A stretch of DNA of 64,000 bases from Paenibacillus endoradicis (GCF_024721975.1 NZ_JANQBB010000001.1:434001-498000), one strand, 5' to 3'. Shown: positions 7,851 to 17,291, counted from the first letter of the stretch. Numbers and translations: made by a program. Notes: generated by a model not told the origin, from the sequence alone.

Positions 7851-9586
7851 CTCAAGGAATAGGCGCATCATCAGGTATTGCCATAGGGAAAGCCTTTGTC
7901 CTTCCCAACTGGGAATTTGAAGTTCCAGAACAACGAATTGATGTAGCAGATTTTGCTCGCGAATTTGAGAGAGTATATGAAGGAATTCGCACTTCAAAAG
8001 ATGAAATTAATCAAATTAAAGATGAGCTTAAGGAAACGGTTGGCGAAGAAGAAACCCAAATTTTTGATGCTCATCTTGCTATATTAGATGATCCAGTGTT
8101 CATGAATGAAATCCAAGGCATTATTCAAAGGCAATATAAGGCTGCAGAGGTAGCAGTCAAAGAAGCAATTGATCATTTTGTAACGATGTTTGACTTACTA
8201 GAAGATGATTATATGCGTGAGAGAGCGCTTGATATTAAAGATGTAGGCAATCGACTGTTGAAGCATTTATTAGGTGTTCCTGAGATTCAATTACCTAGTG
8301 ATACTCAGCCATTTATTCTTATTGCTAAAGAGATATCTCCATCTCAATTGGCACATCTTAATCCTGAAAACGTGCTTGGCATTGTAACATTATCTGGTAG
8401 CACTACATCTCATTCGGCAATAATGGCTCGAGCATTAGGTATACCGCTTGTCGTTGGAATGGAAGGAAAGATCACGGAGTCATTTGTTACCGGTCAAACG
8501 ATTCTTATTGATGGAGGTGATGGAACAGTATATCTTGATCCTGCTGAACATCTAATCAACCAATATAGAGATTTACAACATAAATTGTTCGTTGCAAAAG
8601 AACAATTACATCATCTAGCTGACCATGAGGCTGTAACTATTGATGGTCAATGCATCAAACTTGAAGCAAATATTAGTTCGGTGAAAGAATTAGAGATTGC
8701 TATGAAAGGTGGAGCACAAGGCGTAGGTTTATTCCGCACCGAGTTTCTCTACATGGATCGTCAAGATTTCCCAACAGAGGAAGAGCAATATCAAGTGTAT
8801 CGTAAAGTAGTAGAAAAGCTACATGGTGGTTCTGTAGTTATTCGTACTTTAGACATTGGTGGAGACAAGCATCTTGATTATTATGAAATTGAAGAAGAAG
8901 AGAATCCATTTATGGGTTATCGAGCAATTAGAATCTCACTTGATCAGAAGCAACTTTTCAAAACACAGTTAAGAGCAATTTTACGTGCGAGTGCTTATGG
9001 AACAATTAAGGTGATGTATCCGTTTATCACTTCTGTTAATGAGGTTAGAGCAGCAAATACTATACTACAAGAGGCGAAAAATGAACTGACGGCTGAGGGG
9101 ATTGGATTCGCTGATGAAATAGCGGTAGGCATTATGATTGAAGTCCCTGCTGCAGTTATGATTGCAGATCACTTAGCGAGAGAAGTAGATTTCTTCAGCA
9201 TTGGCACGAATGATCTCGTACAGTTTACACTGGCAGTCGATCGTATGAATGAGAAAATTTCAACTATGTATGATCCTTACCATCCAGCAATTATTCAAAT
9301 GCTATCAATCGCAGTAGATGCAGCAAAACGTCATGAAATACCGATCAGTGTTTGTGGAGAACTTGCTGGAGATATTCGAGCATTACCGATTTGGTTAAGT
9401 CTCGGAGTAGATGCATTAAGTATGTCTGCACATTCAATCTTACCTTTGAAAGAGCGTTTAATTCATTCTTCTAAATTAGAATGTAAGCAAGTTTTCAATG
9501 AAGTAATTCATAGTAGTACAAGTGAAGAGATTAAGCATGTTCTTACTGAATATATGATTACATTTGAAGAAACAGCGAATGGTTAA
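7847..9586 (+). CDS. ptsI: Phosphoenolpyruvate-protein phosphotransferase (PTS Enzyme I)
   Basis: Cytosolic first enzyme of the PTS: takes phosphate from PEP and passes it to HPr. 579 residues. The phosphorylated histidine is H189 in TTSHSAIMAR. The PEP-binding half contains GVGLFRTEF, the SIGTNDLVQFTLAVDR signature and the catalytic cysteine in CGELAGD. The start ATG overlaps the permease stop (ATGA). In most Bacillota ptsI follows ptsH; here no ptsH is adjacent and a sugar permease takes that place. The gene ends inside a perfect hairpin shared with the convergent PfpI gene. Confidence 0.97.
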   Translation: MTQGIGASSGIAIGKAFVLPNWEFEVPEQRIDVADFAREFERVYEGIRTSKDEINQIKDELKETVGEEETQIFDAHLAILDDPVFMNEIQGIIQRQYKAAEVAVKEAIDHFVTMFDLLEDDYMRERALDIKDVGNRLLKHLLGVPEIQLPSDTQPFILIAKEISPSQLAHLNPENVLGIVTLSGSTTSHSAIMARALGIPLVVGMEGKITESFVTGQTILIDGGDGTVYLDPAEHLINQYRDLQHKLFVAKEQLHHLADHEAVTIDGQCIKLEANISSVKELEIAMKGGAQGVGLFRTEFLYMDRQDFPTEEEQYQVYRKVVEKLHGGSVVIRTLDIGGDKHLDYYEIEEEENPFMGYRAIRISLDQKQLFKTQLRAILRASAYGTIKVMYPFITSVNEVRAANTILQEAKNELTAEGIGFADEIAVGIMIEVPAAVMIADHLAREVDFFSIGTNDLVQFTLAVDRMNEKISTMYDPYHPAIIQMLSIAVDAAKRHEIPISVCGELAGDIRALPIWLSLGVDALSMSAHSILPLKERLIHSSKLECKQVFNEVIHSSTSEEIKHVLTEYMITFEETANG

Positions 9587-9599
9587 ACCATTCGCTGTT
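9571..9599. terminator. Palindrome spanning the overlapping stops of two convergent genes
   Basis: AACAGCGAATGGTT (9571-9584) and AACCATTCGCTGTT (9586-9599) are exact reverse complements around one base. The ptsI and PfpI coding regions overlap by four bases here, and both stop codons lie in the hairpin. Neither strand has a T-run after it, so it is an atypical bidirectional terminator or mRNA end protector. Confidence 0.6.
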
Positions 9600-10113
9600 C
9601 TAATGCTTGGACAAATGCATGAGCATATGGGGGAAGATCAGGCGGTCTACGTGCAGAGATAAGATTACCGTCAACAACAACAGCTTCATCGAACCATGTT
9701 GCACCGGCGTTTTCCATATCATCACGAATACCTGGAGTGGAAGTTACTTTACGATCTTGTAATATTTTTGCTGAGATAAGTACCCAACCAGCGTGACAGA
9801 TCTGACCAATCGGCTTATTCTGCTCGTTCAATTCTTGAACAAGTTGAAGTACCTTTGGATAACGACGTAGCTGATCCGGAGCCCACCCACCTGGTACAAG
9901 AAGACCGCTTATTTCATCACTGTTCACCTCATCAAAAGATAGATCAGCGATGGCAGGCACTCCGTATTTACCAATATGTTTTTTTCCTTTTTCAGGTCCA
10001 GCAAAAAGTACCGTTGCACCTGCTTCACGGGTGCGGTATACAGGATACCATAATTCCAAATCTTCAAATTCATCATGCAACAAGCAAATTACCGTTTGAT
10101 TATGTAATGACAT
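9583..10113 (-). CDS. DJ-1/PfpI family type 1 glutamine amidotransferase-like protein
   Basis: A 176-residue single domain with the PfpI fold. Marks are LLVPGGW near the middle and the nucleophile elbow ICHAGW with the reactive cysteine. A glutamate (DEFEDLE) near the N-terminus is in the position expected for the DJ-1 catalytic acid. Relatives act as proteases, glyoxalases or deglycases; which applies here cannot be read from sequence. It converges on ptsI with a four-base overlap. Its 63-nt leader is copy 2 of the conserved hairpin element, so it may respond to the same signal as yugN and ylbG. Confidence 0.9.
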   Translation of the reverse strand: MSLHNQTVICLLHDEFEDLELWYPVYRTREAGATVLFAGPEKGKKHIGKYGVPAIADLSFDEVNSDEISGLLVPGGWAPDQLRRYPKVLQLVQELNEQNKPIGQICHAGWVLISAKILQDRKVTSTPGIRDDMENAGATWFDEAVVVDGNLISARRPPDLPPYAHAFVQALEQRMV

Positions 10114-10120
10114 TTAAATG

Positions 10121-10183
10121 ATCTCCCAACTTTTTATAGAATATCTTGATAGAACTCTTAGCTGATAAAAAGTACATCGAAAG
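10121..10183 (-). promoter_or_regulatory. Conserved leader element, copy 2 (candidate cis-regulatory RNA)
   Basis: On the minus strand: CTTTCGATGTAC (10183-10172, identical to copy 1), 5' arm ACTTTTTAT (10173-10165), 27-nt loop, perfectly complementary 3' arm ATAAAAAGT (10137-10129), then TTGGGAG as the ribosome binding site before ATG 10113. The seventh arm pair is U-A here where copies 1, 3 and 4 have C-G, a compensatory change that supports an RNA helix. Confidence 0.65.
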
Positions 10184-10336
10184 TGTTACTAAGCGATATA
10201 TGTATTCATTGTAACGAAGCTTACTCATTTGAGCAAATATGAGAGAAAGATTATAGATTATGCTTACGAAGCAACTTTATATTTGCGAGAAGCTGATTTA
10301 AGAGGTTAAATAAAAGTTTTGAGAGGTGTAATGGTA

Positions 10337-10732
10337 ATGAAGTGGCTACGTTGGTTACCGTCTATTCTATGGATGGCATTAATATTTTATCTATCTTCGC
10401 GGACAGGCGATGAGATTAATACGATTTTACCGTTCTTCCAAAAATATTTACCTTTTATACAAGATTTTAATTGGGGGCACTTTGTCAGTTATTTCGTGCT
10501 CGCTATGACTTTTGATTTCGCATTTAATCAAAAATCATTCCAATGGCGGTATAAACTCATTATTGTGTTACTATGTACACTATACGGCGCGACAGATGAA
10601 ATTCATCAATTTTACGTTGGTGGAAGAATGATGGATTGGTATGATCTTCGAAATGACTGTATTGGTGCTACTCTTTGGGTGTTGCTCATTAAAATCCCGT
10701 ATTTTCAACAGGCATGGAAAAAATTAAGTTAA
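10337..10732 (+). CDS. VanZ-family membrane protein
   Basis: A protein of 131 residues with three to four membrane helices. VanZ marks are LSSRTGDE near the N-terminus, a NWGHFVSYFVLA helix and the ATDEIHQFYVGGRMMDWYDLRND segment, split here as TDEIHQ and RMMDWYDL. VanZ-like proteins are associated with glycopeptide tolerance, but most family members have unknown roles. GAGAGGTG at 10321-10328 best fits the ATG at 10337; ATG 10331 is an alternative. It appears to be a single-gene unit. Confidence 0.88.
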   Translation: MKWLRWLPSILWMALIFYLSSRTGDEINTILPFFQKYLPFIQDFNWGHFVSYFVLAMTFDFAFNQKSFQWRYKLIIVLLCTLYGATDEIHQFYVGGRMMDWYDLRNDCIGATLWVLLIKIPYFQQAWKKLS

Positions 10733-10832
10733 AGTACATAGCAGGAATATGAGAAAAAAATGTCGAATCACTTACATAGATACATGGAGGCTTGAAGAAG
10801 GCTGAAGTGAGTACTTGTAAGGAGTGATCCTC

Positions 10833-11252
10833 ATGCAAAAGTTATGTCTTTGTGGGGAAAATATGTCTCTAAAACTTCGAACGGTTATTCTTTCTGGAAA
10901 AGTAGAGATTGATAATGTTCCTATATATACTTGTCAAACATGCAGTAGAAGTGAAGTAATTCCTGAGGTTAAAGATGATCTTAAAGGATTCATTCAAGAA
11001 TTAGGTGAACAACCTAAAAAAATGAACTTTCTGTTTAACGAGCGCAATGAATGGGCAAATTTATTAGTAGAATATAAACTTACAAAAAAGACTGCTCAAA
11101 CTGCAAAGGATCAATTTGATCAGATGATGAAGCGTCGAACTAATGAACTTCTGGATCTATACTTATTAGCACAAAGTTTGCATGACCATGACTGGCTAGA
11201 ATCTATAGTGAAAAGATTGACTCAGCTCGGAGCTCAAATCAAGTCTTCGTAG
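10833..11252 (+). CDS. Zinc-ribbon protein, YgiT/MqsA-like N-terminus
   Basis: Protein of 139 residues. The N-terminal 45 residues carry CLCGE and YTCQTC, two cysteine pairs spaced as in the YgiT-type zinc finger of MqsA. The rest is charged and helical with no DNA-binding domain that I recognise. AAGGAG precedes ATG 10833 with good spacing, better than the upstream ATG at 10824. MqsA is an antitoxin and regulator, but no toxin gene is adjacent, so I do not propose a toxin-antitoxin role. It lies just upstream of ccpA in the same direction. Confidence 0.65.
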   Translation: MQKLCLCGENMSLKLRTVILSGKVEIDNVPIYTCQTCSRSEVIPEVKDDLKGFIQELGEQPKKMNFLFNERNEWANLLVEYKLTKKTAQTAKDQFDQMMKRRTNELLDLYLLAQSLHDHDWLESIVKRLTQLGAQIKSS

Positions 11253-11320
11253 AGCAAAATAGTACATCTTGTAATTAATAGCTGATATTGTTACCAAATA
11301 CGTAATAAAAGATCAAAACA

Positions 11321-11349
11321 TTGCGAAATTTGCATTTTTACAGTATTAT
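11321..11349 (+). promoter_or_regulatory. Probable sigma-A promoter of ccpA
   Basis: TTGCGA (11321-11326), a 17-base spacer and TATTAT (11344-11349), with an overlapping TATAAT three bases further on. This would give a short leader before the GTG start. Confidence 0.45.
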
Positions 11350-11405
11350 AATTCCAATATGTGTCGAACGTTTCAATTAATTTATAGCAAATGGAGAGAG
11401 TGCTC

Positions 11406-12410
11406 GTGACCGTAACAATATATGATGTAGCAAGAGAAGCAGGAGTTTCAATGGCAACAGTTTCTAGGGTTGTAAATAATAACCCTAATGTTAAGCCTGC
11501 CACTCGTAAAAAGGTGTTTGAAGCTATTGAACGTTTAGGTTACCGACCTAATGCAGTTGCACGTGGACTAGCTAGTAAAAAGACTACAACCGTAGGTGTC
11601 GTTATTCCTGATATATCAAATGCTATTTTTGCTGAAGTAGCACGTGGAATTGAAGATATTGCCAATATGTATCATTACAATATTATTTTGTGTAATGCCG
11701 ATAAGAAGAAAGATAAAGAAATTCGCGTAATTAATACATTGTTAGAAAAACAAGTTGACGGTCTATTATTTATGGGCGGTGCAGTAACAGAGGAGCATCA
11801 ACAAGCATTCAAAACAGCAAATGTTCCAATTGTTCTTTGTGCTACATCAGATGAGTCTGGAGAGATTCCATCTGTTGATATTGATCATGAGACGGCAGCT
11901 TACGATGCGGTTCAATCATTAATTAAGCAAGGACATCGTCGTATTGCTATGATTAGTGGTACGCTAGAAGATCCTTCTAATGGTTATGCTCGTTTTAACG
12001 GATATAAAAAAGCTTTAGCTGATGCTGGAATCGTGTACGAAGATACTTTAGTTCGTATTGGTAACTATCGATATGAATCAGGATCAGATGCAATGCGTTA
12101 TTTCTTAGAGCTTGCTAATCGCCCATCTGCGGTATTCTCTGCAACAGATGAAATGGCAATTGGTGCTATTCATGCGATTCAAGATAAAGGATTACAAGTA
12201 CCTGCTGATATCTCTGTTATTAGTGTTGATAATTCACGCATGGCTTCTATGGTAAGACCACTTCTTACGACAGTAGCTCAACCGATGTATGATATCGGTG
12301 CGGTTTCTATGCGTTTATTAACTAAGCTAATGAAGAAAGAACATGTCGAACAAGCACAAGTTATTTTGCCCCATGAGCTAATTGTTCGTCAATCAGTAGG
12401 AGGCAACTAG
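11406..12410 (+). CDS. ccpA: Catabolite control protein A
   Basis: LacI-family master regulator of carbon catabolite repression and activation, which binds cre sites with HPr-Ser-P or Crh-Ser-P. The N-terminal helix-turn-helix reads [20 protein letters not shown] and the hinge [18 protein letters not shown]; the rest is a periplasmic-binding-protein-like core, closely matching Bacillus CcpA. The GTG at 11406 is chosen because GGAGAG precedes it and it yields the standard N-terminus (334 residues). mtnN follows after four bases. A near-consensus cre lies upstream of acsA in this same window. Confidence 0.96.
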   Translation: MTVTIYDVAREAGVSMATVSRVVNNNPNVKPATRKKVFEAIERLGYRPNAVARGLASKKTTTVGVVIPDISNAIFAEVARGIEDIANMYHYNIILCNADKKKDKEIRVINTLLEKQVDGLLFMGGAVTEEHQQAFKTANVPIVLCATSDESGEIPSVDIDHETAAYDAVQSLIKQGHRRIAMISGTLEDPSNGYARFNGYKKALADAGIVYEDTLVRIGNYRYESGSDAMRYFLELANRPSAVFSATDEMAIGAIHAIQDKGLQVPADISVISVDNSRMASMVRPLLTTVAQPMYDIGAVSMRLLTKLMKKEHVEQAQVILPHELIVRQSVGGN

Positions 12411-12414
12411 AGTA

Positions 12415-13119
12415 ATGTTATACAACAAGATTGGCATCATTGGAGCAATGGTTGAAGAAATTGAATTGCTTCATCAAAATGTGAAAAACGTTCAGCAGTC
12501 TACGATTGCTGGAGTTACTTATTATGAAGGTACATTGCATGGACAAGCTCTAATCTATTGCAAATCAGGCGTTGGTAAAGTTAACGCTGCTATCTGTACA
12601 CAAGTTTTATTATCTATGGATGTAGATTGTGTATGGTTCACAGGTGTTGCTGGTGCGCTTGATCCTAGATTAAATGTTGGAGATATTGTTATTTCTAGCA
12701 GTGCCTTGCAACATGATATGGACGTTACACCTCTTGGCTATGCTAAAGGTGTAATTCCTTTCCAAGAAGTATCTGATTTCGTAGCAGACGAGGAACTAGT
12801 GAAGCTTGCAGTTAAAGCTAGTGATGCTTTGTTCCAAAATCGTACTGTTGTTGGTAGGGTTGTTTCTGGCGATCAGTTTATCGCGAGTGTTGATAAAGTA
12901 AAAGAATTACATGAAATATTCGGTGGAGTATGCGCTGAGATGGAAGGTTCATCTGTAGCTCAAGTTTGTTATGCCAATAGTACTCCATTCATTATCATTC
13001 GTTCTATGTCAGATAAAGCAGATGGATCTGCTGATGTTTCTTACACAGACTTCGTAGTAGAAGCTGCGAACAATTCATATGCAATTATCGATTATATGGT
13101 TTCACATTTACAGTCTTAA
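12415..13119 (+). CDS. mtnN: 5'-methylthioadenosine/S-adenosylhomocysteine nucleosidase
   Basis: Cleaves the glycosidic bond of methylthioadenosine and S-adenosylhomocysteine, feeding methionine salvage and removing SAM by-products; cytosolic. 234 residues. Catalytic glutamates are in AMVEEIE near residue 14 and AEMEGSSVAQ, and the catalytic aspartate in RSMSDKADG. GGAGGC inside the last codons of ccpA supplies its ribosome binding site, so the two genes are probably co-transcribed. A strong terminator follows. Confidence 0.96.
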   Translation: MLYNKIGIIGAMVEEIELLHQNVKNVQQSTIAGVTYYEGTLHGQALIYCKSGVGKVNAAICTQVLLSMDVDCVWFTGVAGALDPRLNVGDIVISSSALQHDMDVTPLGYAKGVIPFQEVSDFVADEELVKLAVKASDALFQNRTVVGRVVSGDQFIASVDKVKELHEIFGGVCAEMEGSSVAQVCYANSTPFIIIRSMSDKADGSADVSYTDFVVEAANNSYAIIDYMVSHLQS

Positions 13120-13136
13120 TCTTAATTAGTATGTTA

Positions 13137-13177
13137 AAAGCGCTCAAGAGCCGAACCAGGTTCTTGAGCGCTTTTTA
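13137..13177 (+). terminator. Rho-independent terminator after mtnN
   Basis: AGCGCTCAAGA pairs exactly with TCTTGAGCGCT and is followed by TTTTTATT. It closes ccpA-mtnN and marks the left edge of the accessory region. Confidence 0.9.
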
Positions 13178-13370
13178 TTATGAATAAAGGGGTAAATGAA
13201 GTATTGGACAGGAAAATAGAGTGCTAGACTGTTAGAGCTTTATTATGTTAACGGATAGTTTACTGCTAATAAGAGGGACAAAATTCCAAATCCCCACTCT
13301 CTTCATAACTTAAAATAGGCACTTAACTAGTGACGGGCAAGAAGTTTATAGAACGAGGGGTGCATAACAT

Positions 13371-14563
13371 TTGGAAAATGAAAAACGGAATGTAGAAATA
13401 CCACAACCAATAAGAAATGATGGTGCTGGTTGGTGGGATTTAGGACCACGGGATATTATACGAGACATTGAGAACCCTGACATGCTAGTTTCGCCTGTCA
13501 CCGATGCCGGATCCTTCCTAACCTAAAGTTCTCTTTCTCCGATACTAATATGCAGTTAAATCACGGTGGTTGGTCACGAGAAGTGACAGTTAGGCAGCTT
13601 CCGATTGCAACCACGATTGCTGGGGTGAATATGGCTCTGACTCCGGGTGGTGTGCGAGAGTTACATTGGCACCAGCAAGCGGAATGGGCGATCATGCTTG
13701 TGGGGCGGGCGCGCATTACATCAGTAGATCAGAACGGGAAGAACTTCATTGCTGACGTAGGCGTGGGTGACCTTTGGTACTTCCCTCCCGGAATTCCTCA
13801 TTCTATTTAAGGACTTGAGGAAGGCAGTGAGTTTTTGCTCGTCTTCCCTGACGGTAGCTTCTCTGACCTCAATACTTTAACTATCTCAGATTGGTTCGCT
13901 CATACGCCAAAGGACGTACTATCTGCGAATTTTGGTGTTCCGACAAATGCTTTCGACCAAATCCCGACCCATCAGTTATACATTTTTCAATGAAACGTTC
14001 CCGGTCCACTTGAAAGTCAGCAGGTAGCAGACCCACAAGGTACGGTACCAAAAACATTTACACATCGACTACTTGCGCAAGAGCCGATTGTAACTCCTGG
14101 CGGGAGCACAGTACGTATTGTGGATTCAACCAACTTTCCTATTTCGTCTCAAATTACCGCATCGTTACTGGAAATCAAACCGGGAGCAATAAGAGAAATG
14201 CACTGGCATCCAAACAATGATGAATGGCAGTATTATATCTCAGGTACGGCGAGAATGACGGTTATGGCACCCAATGGTACTGCTCGTACTTTCAATTACC
14301 GCGCTGGAGATGTTGGATATGTACCGCGTGCCTTCGGACACTACATTCAAAATACTGGTAATACAAGCGTGTGGGCTTTGGAGATATTTAAGAGTGATCG
14401 CTTTGAAGATATTTCACTAAATCAGTGGATGGCGCTTACACCTCATCAACTCGTACAACAGAACTTACATCTAGGACCAGAAGTAATGAACACTTTCAAA
14501 AAGAAAAAGCAATTTATAGTGAAAAATCCTGAGTTTACTTATTATCCGAGAACTGATAAGTAA
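13371..14563 (+). pseudogene. Broken oxalate decarboxylase (bicupin, OxdC-like)
   Basis: The conceptual product is a two-cupin oxalate decarboxylase, a manganese enzyme making formate and CO2. The first cupin ligand motif is LHWHQQAEW and the second [10 protein letters not shown]; the C-terminus SLNQWMAL is also typical. Three lesions break it: a frameshift near 13520 (frame 13371-13526 ends at TAA, then the next segment reads one frame over), an in-frame TAA at 13808 where Gln is expected, and an in-frame TGA at 13991. The segment after 13991 is open to 14563. Translation probably began at TTG 13371 behind GAGGGG. Three independent lesions make decay more likely than read error. Confidence 0.85.
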
Positions 14564-15406
14564 GTATATCAGCATTACATGTTTTTCATATTAATGGGAG
14601 AGCTTGTTACACAAACGGACAACTGTTTGAATGTAGCTCCCAAAAGGACAGTTTCTATTTGATGTTCATTGAAGTAACGGGCAGTTTAGTTGAAGATTAA
14701 TTAAGGTGAGCCTTATCATAATTGACGGCGAAAAATGAGGATAAAATAACGGATGACGCATATCATGATGTTCCATAATCGGACCGGCGGCTGTCTGATA
14801 CGACGAACTTGGGTACTATCGGTTGATCGAGATGAGAGCGGATTATTGAGGTAACCAGCGTAGAGCATGTACCGCCTGGAACAAAAGTATAATCGATTTC
14901 TTCTTTCTCTCTTTCTACACGTAGATGTGAGATGCTACCAAAAGTTTGCTCCCACCGAAGAGATCATATGTCACATCCTAATTTACTAACTGAATAAATT
15001 TCAAAGAAGGGGCCATCCCGCAAATTATGGCCCTAAAACTTGCCGTTACAGCTAGCGCGGTGATGCGTATTGGACATACTGGTACAGCATAAAGTAGAAT
15101 TGCGAGTAGAAGCGGAAATGTTAAATTTGCATATTGGTGTTTAAGATACGGGAGTTTGCGCACGTTGAGTGCTGTGTGTCGGTAGTAAGAACGCATACTC
15201 CAGCAGTCCTGCTGTTTTCTCTGGATTGAATAGAGGGAATTGATATTCGTGAGAGATAAACTGCGGCTTCATTTGTTGAAAAACTTTAGGCAATACATAC
15301 GCTTTGTCTTCCGTTCCTCAGATGATGGAAGTATTCATTGAGGTAACGAATTTTTCAATGTTCGCCTATATTTCCTACGCCTAGTATGCCGATCATATTA
15401 AACAAC
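14564..15406. other. Gene-free stretch with decayed coding remnants and a repeat
   Basis: No intact gene. A dispersed-repeat copy lies at about 14596-14694. On the minus strand, protein-like tracts occur in shifting frames: MIGILGVGNIGEH beginning near 15394, a run containing KAYVLPKVFQQMKP near 15300-15260, a hydrophobic tract within 15196-14978, and EIDYTFVPGG near 14915-14885. They suggest one or two decayed genes, possibly including a Rossmann-fold oxidoreductase, but I cannot identify them with confidence. Confidence 0.35.
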
Positions 15407-16126
15407 TCAATTTTGAATAAGTGTCTGACTATGCTTATTTTTTCGAATCAATGTGTATCCCAGTGCGATCATCCAAAGTAGCCAAAGTGTGCTGCCAACA
15501 GCGGCTGCCCATCCTATTACCGGGAAAGTTGGAATGACCGTGCCGAATAGCTCGGCTTGACCTAATAGATAAATTAAGGAGGAGATAATTCCGAACCAAC
15601 CGATGAAGGGATGAACGGTTTTGGATTTGAGAAAATGGCGGCAAACAATCAAAGTCCATATAATCGAAAATAGTTGGCCCAAATGCTCTCCAAGAATGAC
15701 TCCGCCGTATTGGTGAACGACTTGAAATATAATAGAAATGGTCTCTTGTGAAGTATCGGGATGATCAGCGTAATAATTAGAAAGAACCGGCACAACAAAT
15801 ACCCATCTCAATAATCCTGCAATCTGGGTTATTCCTCCAATGATCATAAAAGTTGTTGCAACTCTTACATTTTGGTATTCTTCTCCAATGATCTTGCCTA
15901 GAAAAACAACAGCCCAAAACAGCGGCAGTCCGGCTAGTGAAAATATCCACCAAACCAGAATTAATGATGTTCCTCCATCATGAAATTTTGTTAGAATCTG
16001 ATCTATAGGCATTCTTAGTATTTCAGGGTAATCAAAAATAAAAACAAGAGCAATGTAAGGAATAAAAAGCAATAAAGATCCTAAAATAAACAATTGTCCT
16101 GCTTGACGGTGTAAATGATGATTCAT
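15407..16126 (-). CDS. DUF4386-family multipass membrane protein
   Basis: 239 residues with about six hydrophobic helices and very few conserved polar residues, consistent with the DUF4386 family of unknown function. ATG 16126 is taken as start, with AAGGGAAG about ten bases upstream; an in-frame TTG at 16153 would add nine residues. It is divergent from an AraC regulator at 16281, and DUF4386 genes are often beside such regulators and small oxidoreductases, so regulation by that neighbour is a reasonable inference. Confidence 0.7.
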   Translation of the reverse strand: MNHHLHRQAGQLFILGSLLLFIPYIALVFIFDYPEILRMPIDQILTKFHDGGTSLILVWWIFSLAGLPLFWAVVFLGKIIGEEYQNVRVATTFMIIGGITQIAGLLRWVFVVPVLSNYYADHPDTSQETISIIFQVVHQYGGVILGEHLGQLFSIIWTLIVCRHFLKSKTVHPFIGWFGIISSLIYLLGQAELFGTVIPTFPVIGWAAAVGSTLWLLWMIALGYTLIRKNKHSQTLIQN

Positions 16127-16280
16127 TTGAACAACGCTTCCCTTCTTTTTCAAATTAACTACAGGCTGCTAACTTCGATTACGGAATAATCATATGACAG
16201 CAGACTAAAGTTCACCATAATAAAACATGCAATAAAGCTAATAAAGTACGAAAATATATAGATATAGGAGTTAATCCAAA

Positions 16281-17291
16281 ATGTCTAAAATGTCTAAAAT
16301 GTCGGTGTTGTTGGCCAGGCCAATAGTGCTTGACGTATTAAGTAAAGGACACACCATAGAATTGTTGTATAAAGACCTTTATATCCAAGAGGATCTTATG
16401 ACAAATCCAGACAACTATATCGATGCGGACAAATATGACCTTTTGTTGGAAAGAGCAGCTTCTATTAGTAAAGATCCCTTTTTCGGCTTTCATCTGGGAG
16501 CAGAGTTTTCATTAGACAATTTGGGTTTGATTGGATATATTTTGCTCAATTCCAACACTCTACATCAAGCGTTCAAAAACTATCAACGTTATAACATTCT
16601 CTTATGCAGTGGTGTAGTTTACGATTTGCAGGTTATCGATGGTGAAGCAAGATTCAGCTTTTGGGTAGGCGACTCTTCTAGAAAAACAACCTATCATCTT
16701 ATGGATTCAATCCTCTCTTCGACCTATAAGTTTATTCAGAAGCTAACTGGCGATCCAATTAAACTGAGAATGGTCTCATTTATTCAAAATACCCCCTTAG
16801 ATATACAACCTTACGCCAGTTTTTTTGGAGCGAAGCTTGTTTTCAATCAAAAGGAAACTGCTCTTATATTCGATGCAAATTTATTGGATTTACCCCTCGT
16901 ATATCGCAATCAGCAGCTGTTACAAATTGTGGAGAACCATGCCATCCAGATGATGCGTGCTTTGAAAATGGAACACACTTTCTCGGAGGTGGTTAGTGTT
17001 GCTATTATCAAAAGCTTTGATGGAACTATTCCTAGAATCCAAGACATTGCTAGAAGTCTAGGATATAGCGTTCGTTCCATTCAACTTCAATTAAAGAAAG
17101 AGAATACTACCTTCAAGGATTTACTTACCGTTATTCGCAAGAACATGGCGGAAAGTTATTTGAAAAATCCTTCGTTTTCAATTAGCGATATTTCTTATGC
17201 TCTTGGATTTTCTGATCCTGTATCCTTTCATCTCGCCTTTAAGAAATGGACAGGGCAAACGCCAGGGGATTATCGGAAACAATACAACTGA
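16281..17291 (+). CDS. AraC-family regulator with arabinose-binding-type N-terminal domain
   Basis: Transcription factor of 336 residues. The N-terminal 200 residues fit the AraC arabinose-binding-domain family seen in OruR-like regulators, not the cupin type. The C-terminal double helix-turn-helix includes IQDIARSLGYSVRSIQ and ISDISYALGFSDPVSFHLAF, ending with TGQTPGDYR. The start region is a tandem nine-base repeat giving MSKMSKMS, so three in-frame ATGs are available; GGAG at 16268-16271 best serves the first. It lies between a divergent DUF4386 gene and a downstream epimerase-like gene, its probable targets. Confidence 0.9.
   Translation: MSKMSKMSVLLARPIVLDVLSKGHTIELLYKDLYIQEDLMTNPDNYIDADKYDLLLERAASISKDPFFGFHLGAEFSLDNLGLIGYILLNSNTLHQAFKNYQRYNILLCSGVVYDLQVIDGEARFSFWVGDSSRKTTYHLMDSILSSTYKFIQKLTGDPIKLRMVSFIQNTPLDIQPYASFFGAKLVFNQKETALIFDANLLDLPLVYRNQQLLQIVENHAIQMMRALKMEHTFSEVVSVAIIKSFDGTIPRIQDIARSLGYSVRSIQLQLKKENTTFKDLLTVIRKNMAESYLKNPSFSISDISYALGFSDPVSFHLAFKKWTGQTPGDYRKQYN

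Noticed and set aside
10833..11252. Toxin-antitoxin role for the YgiT-like zinc-ribbon protein
   Set aside because: No toxin gene is adjacent and the helix-turn-helix part of MqsA is missing.
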